From Citrus sinensis (lineage: Eukaryota > Streptophyta > Magnoliopsida > Sapindales > Rutaceae), in assembly GCF_022201045.2 (NCBI RefSeq), contig NC_068557.1, forward strand, positions 4,464,001-4,528,000: a stretch of DNA of 64,000 nt. Reading direction: 5' to 3'. The translations under genes were made by a program, and so were the position numbers. Below are positions 42,801 through 54,007 of the stretch, piece by piece. The notes under the pieces are model-generated. The model worked only from the letters and a program-made list of their open reading frames with translations, made no database searches and had not been told where the DNA came from. The first letter of the stretch is position 1. Each line of letters begins with the position of its first letter.

Positions 42801-45800
42801 GTTATAAAGAAGCAACAAATTGATTTACCATGTCAAAATGTTACTATCTTTTTTCTCAAAGATAGGAAACAATGAATTTAGGAATAGAGTACCAGAAACT
42901 TCTCATTAACATCTTTATTTAACCCCAGCATCATAAGAAGGAAAATAAATAAATAAGAAAGCATGATCCTTTTTTCCACCTTAGCTACTCTCCCTTCTCT
43001 TGGAAATTTAATAGAGGTTCACCAATTCTCGATACCTATAAAAAGTTTTTTTTTCTAGATTTCTGGTAGTTATTCCTTCGTGAAGAGTTTTCTCGATTCA
43101 CATAAAACAATTGGCTAAGACCTTTCAAATATCTTAGTTTGCAAGAATAAGAAAGAGCAATATTTAGTTGGGAGACGATCTTTGCAAATATAGTCATCCC
43201 ACACTGGAGGCAGAATTGGCTAATATGATCATGCTCAATATGAGCCTCTGTTTAAAGATGCCAGTGGCATACATAAAACTCATTGTTTTTATATAACCTG
43301 CCATAACCCAAAGAACATGGAATTTGAAATGATGAAAAGTTGTGTAATTACCACGAGAGCTGTGAATGAAATGATGATTCCAACTACCAAAGCCCCATTG
43401 GCAGCACCAATAAAGCGTTGGCTACGATCATAGGTAAGCGAAAAGTCAGTTCTAATTTAATTGATAGATGCATTCATTCATTCAGGCAAGAGAGACAGAA
43501 AAGTAATAATTTTTGTACAGAAGCAACATGAATTTAATAGCTAAATATCTCATGAGGTCCATGAACCTCAGGTTTCCTCCATTAAGCCCGCAAGATTTCA
43601 ATGTCTAATGCTTTTCATACATTGACTAACCTATCTATTAGTAGTTGTTTTATTATAGTGTTGAAAGCTTAGCAAAAGATGACAATGTAGAACTTAATCA
43701 AGCAACCAGACTCGTGGTGTTATCTAGTGGTATGTCATTCTGTGAATGGGACCAGGTCCTCAGTTCAACTTTTGACAACCAAGTGAACTAGGCCAAGGAG
43801 TAAATTTGCTAGATAACAGTGACATAGCTCATACACATAAAAATAATAGGGATAGGGAGATGAAGTTTTCAAATCAATCCCTTGACCAATTAGTGTATGA
43901 TTTCTCTTTTATTGAATACGTATTCCTTATTGAGTTTAAGTCTATTTCCTGTTGAATTTATTTTTGTGTTTCATACCTGGTTCTCTAAAAGTAATAGGCA
44001 GAAAAATGAAGAGAAGATGAAAAGAAGAAATAATTGGAATGAAAATTGTGAAGCCATAATGAGTTTGAGGGAGCTCGGTGAAACTAGAACTAGGTAGTCT
44101 TGGCTACTTCAGATTTGCACTTCATTGCCTAAATCATGACAGGAAGAAGGAATAAATGGTTGAAAATATTCAATCGCAACTGCAAGAGTGCTAATCCAAA
44201 GTTTTTTCTCTTCCTCTTTTAAACAGTATAACAACATGTTTTAAAGCAACCATAACAAGCTTTTAAGGAGAAAAAGAAAACAAGGCTTTAGTAATGGAGA
44301 TCTCCATTAAAGCTAAATTCCTACTATTGAACCATTTCCTAATAACTCAAACTTTTAGCTCAATGGTAACTAACAGAAAAGTCTTAACAACTTTGAATTT
44401 TCTGTAGTGTTTCCCCTTTTCTCAAACTTCTTGTCCCTATATTCTTCAATTTGATCTTTAAGTGAGGACCCAAATGATTTAAATTATCATATGGATATTG
44501 AAGATGTAATGACTTTACTTGAAATATCAAATCCAAGAAAACAGGAATAAAGCAACAGTACCTTCCAAAGTAGCACAAGCCTCCCAAAATCAATGAGAAT
44601 AAGGTTGCACTCTCCCATCTGCAATAAAAATGCTGTCCATCAACACCTAACAAAAATGCAATAATACTTGAAATATAATCCACAAATTACTCATCAAGAA
44701 ATTATATTTTAAAAAAAGACAAAAGGCAGTGCAAATTTCGGCACACAAGAGGATTAGAATTAGTACATACAATGGAATGCCAAGAAAATTTGTCAAAATA
44801 TCTGAAGATCGAGCCACATATGCAACAAGAAGGGCGTAGTGTATAAATATGTATGACCAGCTGCAAGTAAACAACAAACCATCTTAGCTTGACAATATAA
44901 TACACACCAATCCGTACAAGGCCATATAGGTGGCCAGGACTCTCAGCTCATTGTCTTCCAAGTGCTGTAGTGCGAATACAAACTCACCTGCCAGGGAAAT
45001 GTAGTTCAGAATGTACATAATCATAAGAAAACTCACTGATCAGATTGCATTTCTAGGTAAGGAGTAATTGATTCAATAATTCAAGAGTCAAAATAAGGTT
45101 CATGACAATGGAAAGAACAAATTTACATAAGTTGGCATCATCAGAAAACAGTAAATGACATCATAATATTCAAAATGAGACATTAGAGAGAAAAAAAACG
45201 AATGCTGAGATGGAAATAACATCAAATTATTCTGTCAGCAGTCAGTCAAGTACAAAATTAGTTCCATTAGAGAAAATATGCTGAAAAGCGAAACCTTGAT
45301 AAATTTTCCGCTTTACTGAAGGTTTGGTAAAACCAACCAACCGGAAAAAAAAAAAAAAAAAAATTCTGCTTTTCAAGGATACTTGGAAACAAATTACAGC
45401 ACTCAACTTCCATGTTGAATGAGATACTCACTGCCTGTGAAATACATATTTCCTTCACCAAAGAATTTATAGAAAATAATATTGTGTGAGAGAAAGATGA
45501 AAAGAGAAAAATGATATTCCAAATCCTACTTTCATTTTGGGATACGAAGCCTGATTTTGAGTTTGGTGTTATGCCCCAAGGTAGAGCAAGAAAAGGACAG
45601 TCATGGATAGTTCTAATTGAAAAAAGTTCTAACCTCAACTATCCAAAACATGGCTTTCACCAGATATCAAAAAGTTATATTACATCTTAAAATGCAGTAA
45701 TTGTTATATAAATCAACCACTGAGAGGATGTAACGTTATGTTTCAGAGGTGTACAACATTTTACAAGTCAAGAATGAATTTTATAGTACATCAATATAAA

Positions 45801-47380
45801 AAATACAATGTTTTTACGCAATCTCATACACCTTAGCAATTATAATGGTAAAGGTTTCTTTTGCCATCTAGTATATAAGGATTGTTGATTCTGAAAATAA
45901 TACAATAAAAACAACAGAACTTGGAATCTTACGAGACTGTTCACCATCTGTTAATCTTTTCTGTTGTTATCTTTTTGTGGAAAATGTTAAGTCAAGAATA
46001 TGGTATCAATTTTTTCCTCAATGCACTCTGCTTCAACATGAAGGAAAAGCAACAGTTTCAGATCAGTATCAAGATTCATGTGACGCATTAGTTTTAAGAA
46101 ACTTGATCCACGTCAACCGTGACGTGCTCATAATATGCCGATTTTGAAGCACCGAATAAAACAATGATGAATAAGAATACATTATCAGAAAAGAATGTAG
46201 ATATTACTTCCTCTTTCATAATGCTTATTCACATACACATTGACGTGAAGATGAGCATAAACAAATATCAGCCTACCTTGCAATTTGAACTCCAACTGTA
46301 CCAATAGTTCTCATGGCCATTGACACCTGAATTATTAACGCAGAGGGAAAATGAATTGTATCAGCCCTATAAACCAGAAGTGAACAACTAAGAATTTGTT
46401 TTTTTTTTCTATATGAAAAAAGCTACTTACCAATGATACACCACCAGAACCCAGTTCACACATTGTGTTGACATTGACTTCAGCAATGAGCAATCCTGTC
46501 ACAACCTGCAGGAATAAAGGAATGGTAATTATGTGCCGAAACATCTCATTTCAAAACATTAATATATGAGTTACCATGAAAATCCAACAAAGAATGACAG
46601 CAACTGCAGAGGCCAAAAATCCAGCTTCTTGAGTCACAGCAGGAATTGCCAGGATCCCAGCACCTACCTGATCAAAAACAATCATCCACTCAATCACCAA
46701 AGTATAATTAAACTATGACTCCGTTTGGAACTGCTGTTGCGGACACATTTGTAAACTACTTAGTAAACACTTTCAACTATAGTTTAGAAGCTAAGGTGAT
46801 TTCACTCTATAATTGTTCACTGAAAAATTTTTCATTTGAAAGATGTCTTACCAAACACCATAGCATAGGCTTTTATTTCACAGTAGTTATGGCTTATGAC
46901 TTACAAGACACAATACCACAATACCAAACAGACCCTAAACAATATGAATTTTCAAAATAAATAACGTACTGTTGTGCCGGCAACAAGAAAAATGGCACTG
47001 GATAAACTTCCTGTAAAGAACATTAAAGCATCGATTCAGCAAATGAAACTATAAGAAACCAAAAAAAAAAAAAAAATAGAATTAAAAAAAAAATAGTTAC
47101 CAGATTCCCTCGTCAAAGTGGCTTGGTTAAGATTAGAAAACAGTCTCTCGAATTCAAATTCAAATTCTTGTTCGGTGGACTGACTCTGCCTATTAGAGAA
47201 ACACTTAATTACTCTAGGAGTTGGAGATTGAGAATGTAGTTGATGTTTAAGTGAATGTGTAGGAATGTGAATACATTGATGGTGCTTCTTTTCTCTTGTT
47301 GTTATTGATGATGATGATGATGATGCTATTGATGGGATTAACAATGTTGGAATTTGCATACAACTTAAGAGAGCAGACAT
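39894..47380 (-). CDS. Plastid-type tyrosine/tryptophan permease (aromatic amino acid transporter family)
   Basis: This is a multi-spanning membrane protein of the bacterial TyrP/Mtr-like family, predicted to move aromatic amino acids, probably across the plastid envelope. Fourteen exons in gene order: 47380-47101, 47010-46970, 46667-46575, 46505-46431, 46326-46277, 44860-44771, 44618-44562, 43421-43352, 42507-42406, 42329-42277, 41434-41284, 41188-41104, 40375-40247 and 40075-39894, in all 485 residues. Residues 1 to about 92 are Ser/His-rich and polar (SIASSSSSSITT), consistent with a transit peptide; the Ser run is encoded by a GAT/ATC-type microsatellite. The family's first helix follows (SSAIFLVAGTTVGAGILAIP), then about ten further hydrophobic segments. 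Exon 10 ends AAA GTA AG with donor gtgaca; the earlier gtaagg would break the frame. A (TTTC)n tract sits just upstream of the start. Confidence 0.92.
46717..46935. mobile_element. hAT-type MITE, 219 bp, in permease intron 2
   Basis: The left end gactccgtttggaactgc and the right end (reverse complement gggtctgtttggtattgtgg) are imperfect inverted repeats of about 23 bp. The flanking 8-bp target duplication is taaactat (46709-46716) versus taaacaat (46936-46943), one mismatch. It is non-coding and lies between exons 2 and 3. Confidence 0.85.
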
Positions 47381-47402
47381 TGTTTCCTTTTAATTATTTA
47401 TT

Positions 47403-47408
47403 TGAGTT

Positions 47409-47444
<36 letters not shown>

Positions 47445-47447
47445 TCA
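47403..47447. repeat. (TTTC)n microsatellite upstream of the permease start
   Basis: About eleven perfect tttc units. It lies 23-67 bp upstream of the permease ATG on the minus strand, so it is likely in the 5' UTR (as GAAA repeats) or core promoter and should vary in length between individuals. Confidence 0.9.
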
Positions 47448-47921
47448 GTGCTGTGAGCATGAGCGACAGCAAGAAAGAAATTACAATGAAAGGAATTTGA
47501 ACTTGCTTTTGGAATTTTTTGATAACGTGGTACATTCCTGGACCATACATCCATCCATCATCCATGCTTACCTTTTTGTCAAATTCTATAGTGTGGACAA
47601 GTGCTCGCTAATATTCTCAACAGACCAAGTGAGTGTTTCCTATTCAGTCCACGAAAGCAGTATGGCAATGGGAACTAAAGAAAAGTATGCATCTCGTGTA
47701 GTAAATTTTTTCCCTTTTTCTTACGGTTAATGCATGGTTGGTGTTCATTCGTTGGCAAAAACTGTTGCTCAAAGGATTAATAGGCCTCGAGATTGTGCAG
47801 CTGCTTGCGCCTGGAGGTGGAAGGCTTGGCATCTCGACTAATTATTTGCATTTTCGATCCCAATTTAATTGCTCCACGGAAACATTTAAGTATTTGTGAT
47901 CTTTATTCATGCTTTGAGCAG

Positions 47922-48002
47922 GTTGATAATGCTGGAGCTTCTTCGGAGACAGTTGATTACGATAATTTGAAGGCCTTAAACAATGTGGATCCAAGTGCTT
48001 GG
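47922..48002 (+). pseudogene. Lone SDR-like exon (short-chain dehydrogenase relic)
   Basis: An 81-bp open segment is bounded by a good acceptor (tttgagcag) and a good donor (gtaagt). It reads VDNAGASSETVDYDNLKALN and continues NVDPSAW. This resembles the NNAG-containing exon of plant salutaridine-reductase or neomenthol-dehydrogenase-type SDR proteins. I see no other SDR exon within reach: no TGxxxGIG upstream and no YxxxK downstream. It is probably an isolated relic. Reading the first Asn as Asp would also alter the NNAG motif. Confidence 0.4.
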
Positions 48003-48097
48003 GTAAGTTAAAAAAGTTTTTATACCGGGTTTCCCCAACAAGGGATATACACGTATGAGAAAGTACAGGGGTGCTTGAATATAATAAGAGTTGGACT

Positions 48098-48749
48098 TTT
48101 AGCACCCCTCTCATCTCCTCATAAAACTCCGTTTTTAGTTAGGCTAATGCTAAGTTACATGCATGTACCTTACACCCCTCTCACATGAATAGTGAATGAT
48201 GTGGGTCCACTCACTATTCATGTGAGAGAATTGTAAGGTACATGCATGTAACTTAGAGGGATCCTTTTAGGCATATTTATTTTATTTTCGAAAATATCTT
48301 TTTTTTTTATATACACTTTTTTAAGTTTTTAATTTTCATTTGATTTATTTTATTGTTAAAACTCAAAGTATTATTGTGCTATTTTTTAATTATTTTTAAT
48401 TTTATTATTAAATCTACACATAAATTTAAAAGTTATATGGGTGATAATTTTTTTAGTGTTAATCATTGGCTGAAATAACACATATTTTAAATTATAATTT
48501 CAAAGTAATTTTAAGTATCAAAATATTTAATCAATAAGAAATTAAAAGAGAATAATAGATTATTCTAAATTTGTAAAATTTATTTTAGTTAAATGGGAAG
48601 TAACATATAGGATTTTTTTTTTTAAATGATTATTAAGAATTAAGTAATTTGCTGGAAAAAAAAAATTATATGTGTTTAATTTTCAATTGTCCTTAATTGT
48701 AATTTTATTTAAAGTGGAGTTTTGTAAGAAAAATGTGGGGGTGCCAATA
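48098..48749. mobile_element. Putative MITE with TIRs of the agcaccccT type, containing a hairpin
   Basis: ttttagcacccctctcatctc at about 48098 and the reverse complement of the 48716-48749 end (tattggcacccccacattt) are imperfect inverted repeats of about 34 bp, both continuing into ataaaactcc / acaaaactcc. The interior is AT-rich. A target duplication was not confirmed. A third related end (gacacccttcaaaacttctt) appears near 48830, so the true layout may be more complex. Confidence 0.45.
48150..48256. repeat. Near-perfect palindrome / hairpin of 107 bp
   Basis: Left arm ctaagttacatgcatgtacc...ctctcacatgaatagtga and right arm tcactattcatgtgagag...ggtacatgcatgtaacttag are reverse complements over about 45 bp. 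The loop is short, around atgatgtgggtccac, and a few bases mismatch near the middle of each arm. A transcript would form a long stem. Origin as a small fold-back transposon is likely. Confidence 0.88.
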
Positions 48750-49164
48750 GCTCCACTCATATAATAATGGGAGTCAAGTTTAAGTTGGGCTTTCCGAAGG
48801 CCCTAAATTTTAAATTGAGTAGGGTTTTTGACACCCTTCAAAACTTCTTATAAAACCTCTTTTAAACTGAAATTACTAAAATAATTAATTACAATTTAAC
48901 TCATTTATTATTTTTTAAAAAAATTAAATAAACACTTAAATATATTATTATTATTATTATTATAAAAAATATTTTACACTCACTCCAATCGATGATTTAT
49001 GTTTATATTTTAATTTTAATAAAAAATATTTTTGAGAAAATTATAGTAGTTTAAAGTTATAAAAATAGAAACTTTATAACAAGAAAAAATATTAATTTAA
49101 TATATTTAGGATTTGTATGTAAATCTTTCAACCTTAAGAATGAAGTGAAGAGACTTTAGTGAGA

Positions 49165-49590
49165 AGTATAAAAGGCTATGGGCCTAATTCAACTCAAAAG
49201 TTAATTCAAGAGTTGAGAGTTGTCCAAATACTGAACCCAAGTTCAATACTAAGTAAATATGGGATATTTTTCTTAACACTCCTTATTAGGTTCAGGCTGA
49301 GCCATTCAATGTGGGATATTTTTCCTAACACCATTCATCACGTGTAGGTCTATCTTTTTGTCATGTGATTAAGTAGTGTGAGCCTACTCATGCATGAGCT
49401 AAATTTGATTAGTTCTTGTCACATGAAAATGTAGTGTGGGTCCATTAATACATGAGTTTTTAACTCTGATACTATATAAAAGTATATGGGTCTAACTCAA
49501 CTCAAAAGTTAGCTTAAGAGTTGAGGATTGTCCGAGTCTTATATATTCAACCCAAGTTCAATACTTACTCGATATAAAATGTTTTTCCTA
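49165..49590. repeat. Pair of diverged direct repeats, about 115 bp each
   Basis: 49165-49280 and 49478-49590 share the order ctatggg(c/t)ctaa, tcaactcaaaagtta, aagagttga, gattgtcc and caacccaagttcaatact. The second copy has a short insertion. The 200 bp between them also mentions cacatgtaggtc/catgtgatt motifs. The family is not identified; such text is common around plant LTR-type repeats. Confidence 0.6.
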
Positions 49591-49726
49591 AAAATTAGGG
49601 GCTTGAACAACTCGACTTCAAGGATAGATATCTATATGCTTAATAATTATCAAATTATTTTTTACGTAACCATTTGTTTTTTTGCATAATCATTTTGTTG
49701 AACTCACACATATGCGGCGCCCGCGC

Positions 49727-49855
49727 GCAGACAAACACACACACATGCACACACGCACATGCACACATACACACATGCGCGCGCGCACACACACATTCGC
49801 ACATGCACACGTAAAAATACACACTTGCACACATGCACACGCGTGCACACACAGA
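49727..49855. repeat. Compound CA/CACACATGC microsatellite
   Basis: About 130 bp of alternating purine-pyrimidine sequence, (ca)n mixed with cacatgcaca and cgcgcgc. Open frames on both strands here (Cys/Val-rich or His/Thr-rich) are artefacts of the repeat. Confidence 0.9.
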
Positions 49856-50636
49856 GAGAAACAAAGAGTTCCTATGTTTTGAGTGGCTGGTAGTTGCGTT
49901 ATTGCTATATATTTTTAGAATTATTTTCATTATTAATTTTCTTGTGAAGATGTCGGATCTCAATAAAAGACACGTACTACAAGGAAAAGAGAATATTTGA
50001 CTTTTTTTTTTAATTTTGTGAGTTAATAAGAAGTGTCAAATAGACTTGATACCTCATTGAAAACTACGTAAATGTAAAATATAAATGACATTTTTTTACA
50101 ATGTGTCAAAAAAATGTATCTTGTAAATAAGCTTATAAAAAACAAAGAAAATAATGGCAACTTTCCGATCTCCGATAATGATGCCCCCAACTACAACAAC
50201 GATGTTGAAGAGGTGATCTTTTAATTTGTTGCTTGCTTTATGTAAGAATTCATTTTTTTTTTTTGTTATTGTTAACTTCACAATTGATTTTATCCAATTA
50301 CAGATTTAAAAAACCAATAATGTCAAATTAAGAATTCCTTATACATAGTTGAATTGAATTGAAGAAATTCAAGTGGAATCAGTTGAATCACTTCGAATTT
50401 CAAAATTTTCAACTGTTTGTGGACGTATTCAAAATCTCTATTATGTGAATCTTCAATGAATCATTTTATGTTCAACTCTAGCAACTGAAGTTGCAAGTTG
50501 AAATTCAGCTGATGGTCGTGAGATTAATTGAACTTCGTATCTCATCTTCTTTCTTTTTAATTTTTATAACTTAGTTTGATATAATTGTAGATATGCAAAG
50601 CCTTCAAAGTGCTTTGTGAGGGATTTAGTTGCAGTT

Positions 50637-50676
50637 GAATTTTTTATCGTTGATTCCACTCAACGATAAAAAATTC
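50637..50676. repeat. Perfect 17-bp inverted repeat with 6-nt loop
   Basis: gaattttttatcgttga, loop ttccac, then tcaacgataaaaaattc. The stem is perfect. If transcribed it would be a stable hairpin. No gene lies close enough to call it a terminator, and plants do not use such terminators. Confidence 0.85.
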
Positions 50677-51810
50677 TGGACTTAGGTGAACGAATTGCTG
50701 TAATTCCTTTGCTTTATATTAGGATTAAATTTCATTTTGTATTTATAAGACTTTCATAGAATTTTATTTCAGTGACTATAGCGATCATATTAAGTTTCCT
50801 CGATGAGCGATAAATGAAAAATTCATGGAAAGTTACAATCCTCACCACGTAATAGTGCACCTACCCGTCTTCATCGATATTGTTTTTTGACCGGAAGGTC
50901 GAGAGCTAATTATCGAGACTTTGGACTATCCGGACAAATATCAACAAAACCACCATCCTGAGGGCTAATTAGGGTCTAGTTGCCTGTAAATGTTATTTTC
51001 ATTTTCTAGATAATTTCTTTCATTTAGAATCGCATATTAATTTGCAAATTATGAAAGATAGCCCTTGAGGTTAGTTTCATTTGATACTGAATATTGACTG
51101 ATGCTTACGTGTAGAGATGTTACGGTGATTTAAAGATTTGCCAAGGTGAAGAATTGTTGAAAAGTCAAAGACTTTTGGTGAGTTTATTCAAATTGGTTGA
51201 AAAAGAAAAGGTAAGCCACATGCATAATTGACAAATTGGAGGAAGTTAGCACCGCATGTTAACAATACAGTTTATGTGTACTTTAGTTAATATATAGTTT
51301 AAAAAATAATATCATAATTATTTAGACATTTATGTGTACTTTCATGTTAACAATACAGTTTTAGGTTTGCTTTTCTCACTTTGTTGTTTAGCGTTGGCTT
51401 AAACAATAATATATATATATATACACACATGCGCGTATGTTTTGCAACAAGAGTAGAAGATGAAATCTTAGAGAATTTTCTAATTAAAATCAATGGTTAT
51501 TCATATAACAATATGCATGTTTGGGTCCAATTTCACAACATATAATGCTAAAAATTATTATTAAATCCGAAAGATTCTAAATTTCTAATCATCAAGTCCT
51601 GTGAGCAGACCATATGTCAAATATCATGTATATTTGGCCACCCAAATTTATATACAAATACAAATATAAGCCTCTGTCCGACAGGTCAGAGAACTGGGTT
51701 TGCAATTAATTAAAATATATATTCTCATGATTTGGTAAACCTTATAAATAATATACGTATATATTCTGATCTCCAAAATTTAAAAAGAAAAATCTCTCTA
51801 TCTCTGAATT

Positions 51811-51835
51811 TTATATAATATATATTAAAGGCTCC
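51811..51835 (+). promoter_or_regulatory. Candidate TATA region of MIR393
   Basis: ttatataatatatattaaag lies about 115 bp upstream of the hairpin. It is followed by a pyrimidine-rich start-like stretch and a (GA)n tract (about 51869-51893) that would fall in the leader of the primary transcript. Placement is inference. Confidence 0.5.
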
Positions 51836-51927
51836 CTTAAGCCACCCACTTCACTTTCCTCGATAACGGAGAGAGAGAGAGACAGAGACAGAGACGGCTA
51901 AGTTTTGGGTTTCTTGCTTCTGCAACT

Positions 51928-52027
51928 AGAGGATAAATCCAAAGGGATCGCATTGATCCTAAGCCTTAATTATAATTCCCATACTTAATATTCATTAGGA
52001 CGATGCTATCCCTCTGGATTCCTCCTT
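51928..52027 (+). ncRNA. MIR393: MIR393 microRNA precursor hairpin
   Basis: miR393 guides cleavage of mRNAs for the auxin receptors TIR1/AFB and so tunes auxin response. The mature 22-nt sequence is present exactly at 51938-51959: tccaaagggatcgcattg plus atcc. The opposite arm (51998-52018, ggacgatgctatccctctgg plus a) pairs with it with a few mismatches and bulges, as in known miR393 stars. The outer stem (agaggataaatcc with ggattcctcctt) extends the duplex, and the loop is about 38 nt. The short reading frame starting at 52003 lies within the same transcript and overlaps the star arm; it is not evidence of a protein gene. Confidence 0.95.
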
Positions 52028-53997
52028 CGGTAGCTCATATGTATATATATAATCTCTACATATTATCATATTTTATCTTATATGATGTTTGTGTGCCAGC
52101 TTGTGTGTGTGTGTGTATATATATATATATGTATATGGGGATGGTTCCTACACACTCACCATGCATCACCATGACTGTTCATCTCTGCTCTCCGAATGAC
52201 TCGCCGATAAACTCACCGGATAGTTGCCCGATACACCACGTAACGTTGTCGCCGAAGAAGTGGAAGACACTGCAAACTTGTCTCCTAAATCAAGTAAGTC
52301 AGGATGTCACATGAGCAAATTTACCCTTTCTGCTTTGTTCTTCTTAACTTATTATTATTATTATTCCTTTTTTTTCCCTTTCTCTCGCTATCAATTAATA
52401 TCTGTGTTTACATTTATATAGCTTGTGTTGATAGATCATAAACTCCAAATCCCACATGAGCATATATATTTGGGTCTGAGTTTTTCTCATAGATGCGAAA
52501 TTGGCTCCAGGAGGTCAGCTGATGATCATCTATATATGTTACTATTATAGTCGTATATGTACAGTTGTCACGAATGTGGGTTTTGCTTATTTTATACAAA
52601 CACAAACTCAGTTTCTGGTACTTACGAATTATTATAAGCCAAAACTGAAAACAAATATTTCATTTTAATATTTCTAATTCCATCAGCACATACATATAAT
52701 CTATCTTAGCTTACATATATTTCTAGCAAAACATTAAGCAATATTTTAACTAAATGGTTGAGGTTTCTAAGCAGTAGAATTGTTATTTTTTTTTCTTAAT
52801 TAATTTTGCTGCGAGTTATCTGTTTCCTGCAATAAGAAACGAGTATGGAGCTGCTATCAATGAATCATCGTTAGCAGAGGAAATTTGTTTTTTTTTTTTA
52901 AAAAAAAAACCAAGTGGAGGCTAGCAATGCATGCAAATAAAACAGTCATTAAAACACCTCAATGATCAACTGACCAAATAATTATAAACTTGGAGAGTAA
53001 TTTTATCCATGATAATTTTCTAGTCACTCTCTGCTTGACCAAACAAGAAACGTAAAGAGTCAAGACTCCAAGTCACAAGCTTAAAGGACTTTAATCAGAA
53101 TCTAAGGCACTGGATGATTATTATGCTAATTTAAGCCTTAAGTGTTCGCTTCTTCTTCTTCTTTTATGTTCCCCCCCCCCCCCCCCCCCCGTCCAACTTT
53201 GGGGCCTCATATTGAGAGCCTCAAAGGAAAAGAAATCACACACATGACATGTAATGAGACCTTCAAAAATGTCCTTTAAAACTTACTCAAATTTTGAAAT
53301 AAAGATTAGTGCATGCATGATCAATCTTTCTGTGATCTCCCTTCTTAGAGAAACATCAAACACCCTTCTTGAATGGGCAGTTAAAAAACAACAAAGTCAA
53401 TGTGGCCATTTTCCTTGCATCTTATATTAAACTTTTACTGGTGTATATATAACTTTTATTAGCATTTAATCAATAGAATCCAAGCACACAAATAGCTTTT
53501 CTGCTAATATTTATCATGTGATATGATCATTGTCATGTTGTTTTGGTGGAAGCAAAAAACTTGAAGTGCTTTAATGAAAGGAACTGAAGCTGAATATATT
53601 ACCATTGTTATCAGCGGCCTCTGCAGTGCTTTTAGGTTCAGTAAACATGCAAACGTGGTTATAAGAAGTAAGGGTAATATCGTAATTTCGGTTCACTTGC
53701 ATGTAAATAAGGGACATTAAGTAGATAAGCAGACATTAATAAAAGAGTATTTAAGTCCATAAACTGTGTAAATAGCACCACTTCATTTATTCCCGATATA
53801 GTATTTTTGAATTTTGAAAGCCTAATTTTTTTTTTTTTTGAAAAGTGAAAGCCTAATTTTTAAATCAAGGGCAACCAAGTCTTTTTCAATCAGTTAACGG
53901 AGTATCCATCAAAGATAACGGCCGAATTTGCTGATTTGGGGGCGCGGTGATGGTTGTTGAAACATAGGTGCGCCGCCAACTTTTTGTTGAAGGCTGG
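52028..53997. other. Downstream of MIR393 and further intergenic DNA
   Basis: The rest of the MIR393 primary transcript probably runs here, including a (GT)n(AT)n tract at about 52104-52130. A short protein-like stretch near 52160-52290 (CSPNDSPINSPDSCPIHHV) has no recognisable family. A pure run of 20 C lies at 53171-53190, preceded by (CTT)n. No other gene is visible up to the Mutator-type element. Confidence 0.5.
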
Positions 53998-54007
53998 CGA
54001 AAAATAA

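Noticed and set aside
49655-49963. Cys/Val-rich 102-residue protein
   Set aside because: It is the translation of the CA/CACACATGC microsatellite.
52003-52314. 103-residue protein gene after 52003
   Set aside because: It starts within the miR393 star arm and crosses a GT/AT microsatellite, so it is part of the primary microRNA transcript.
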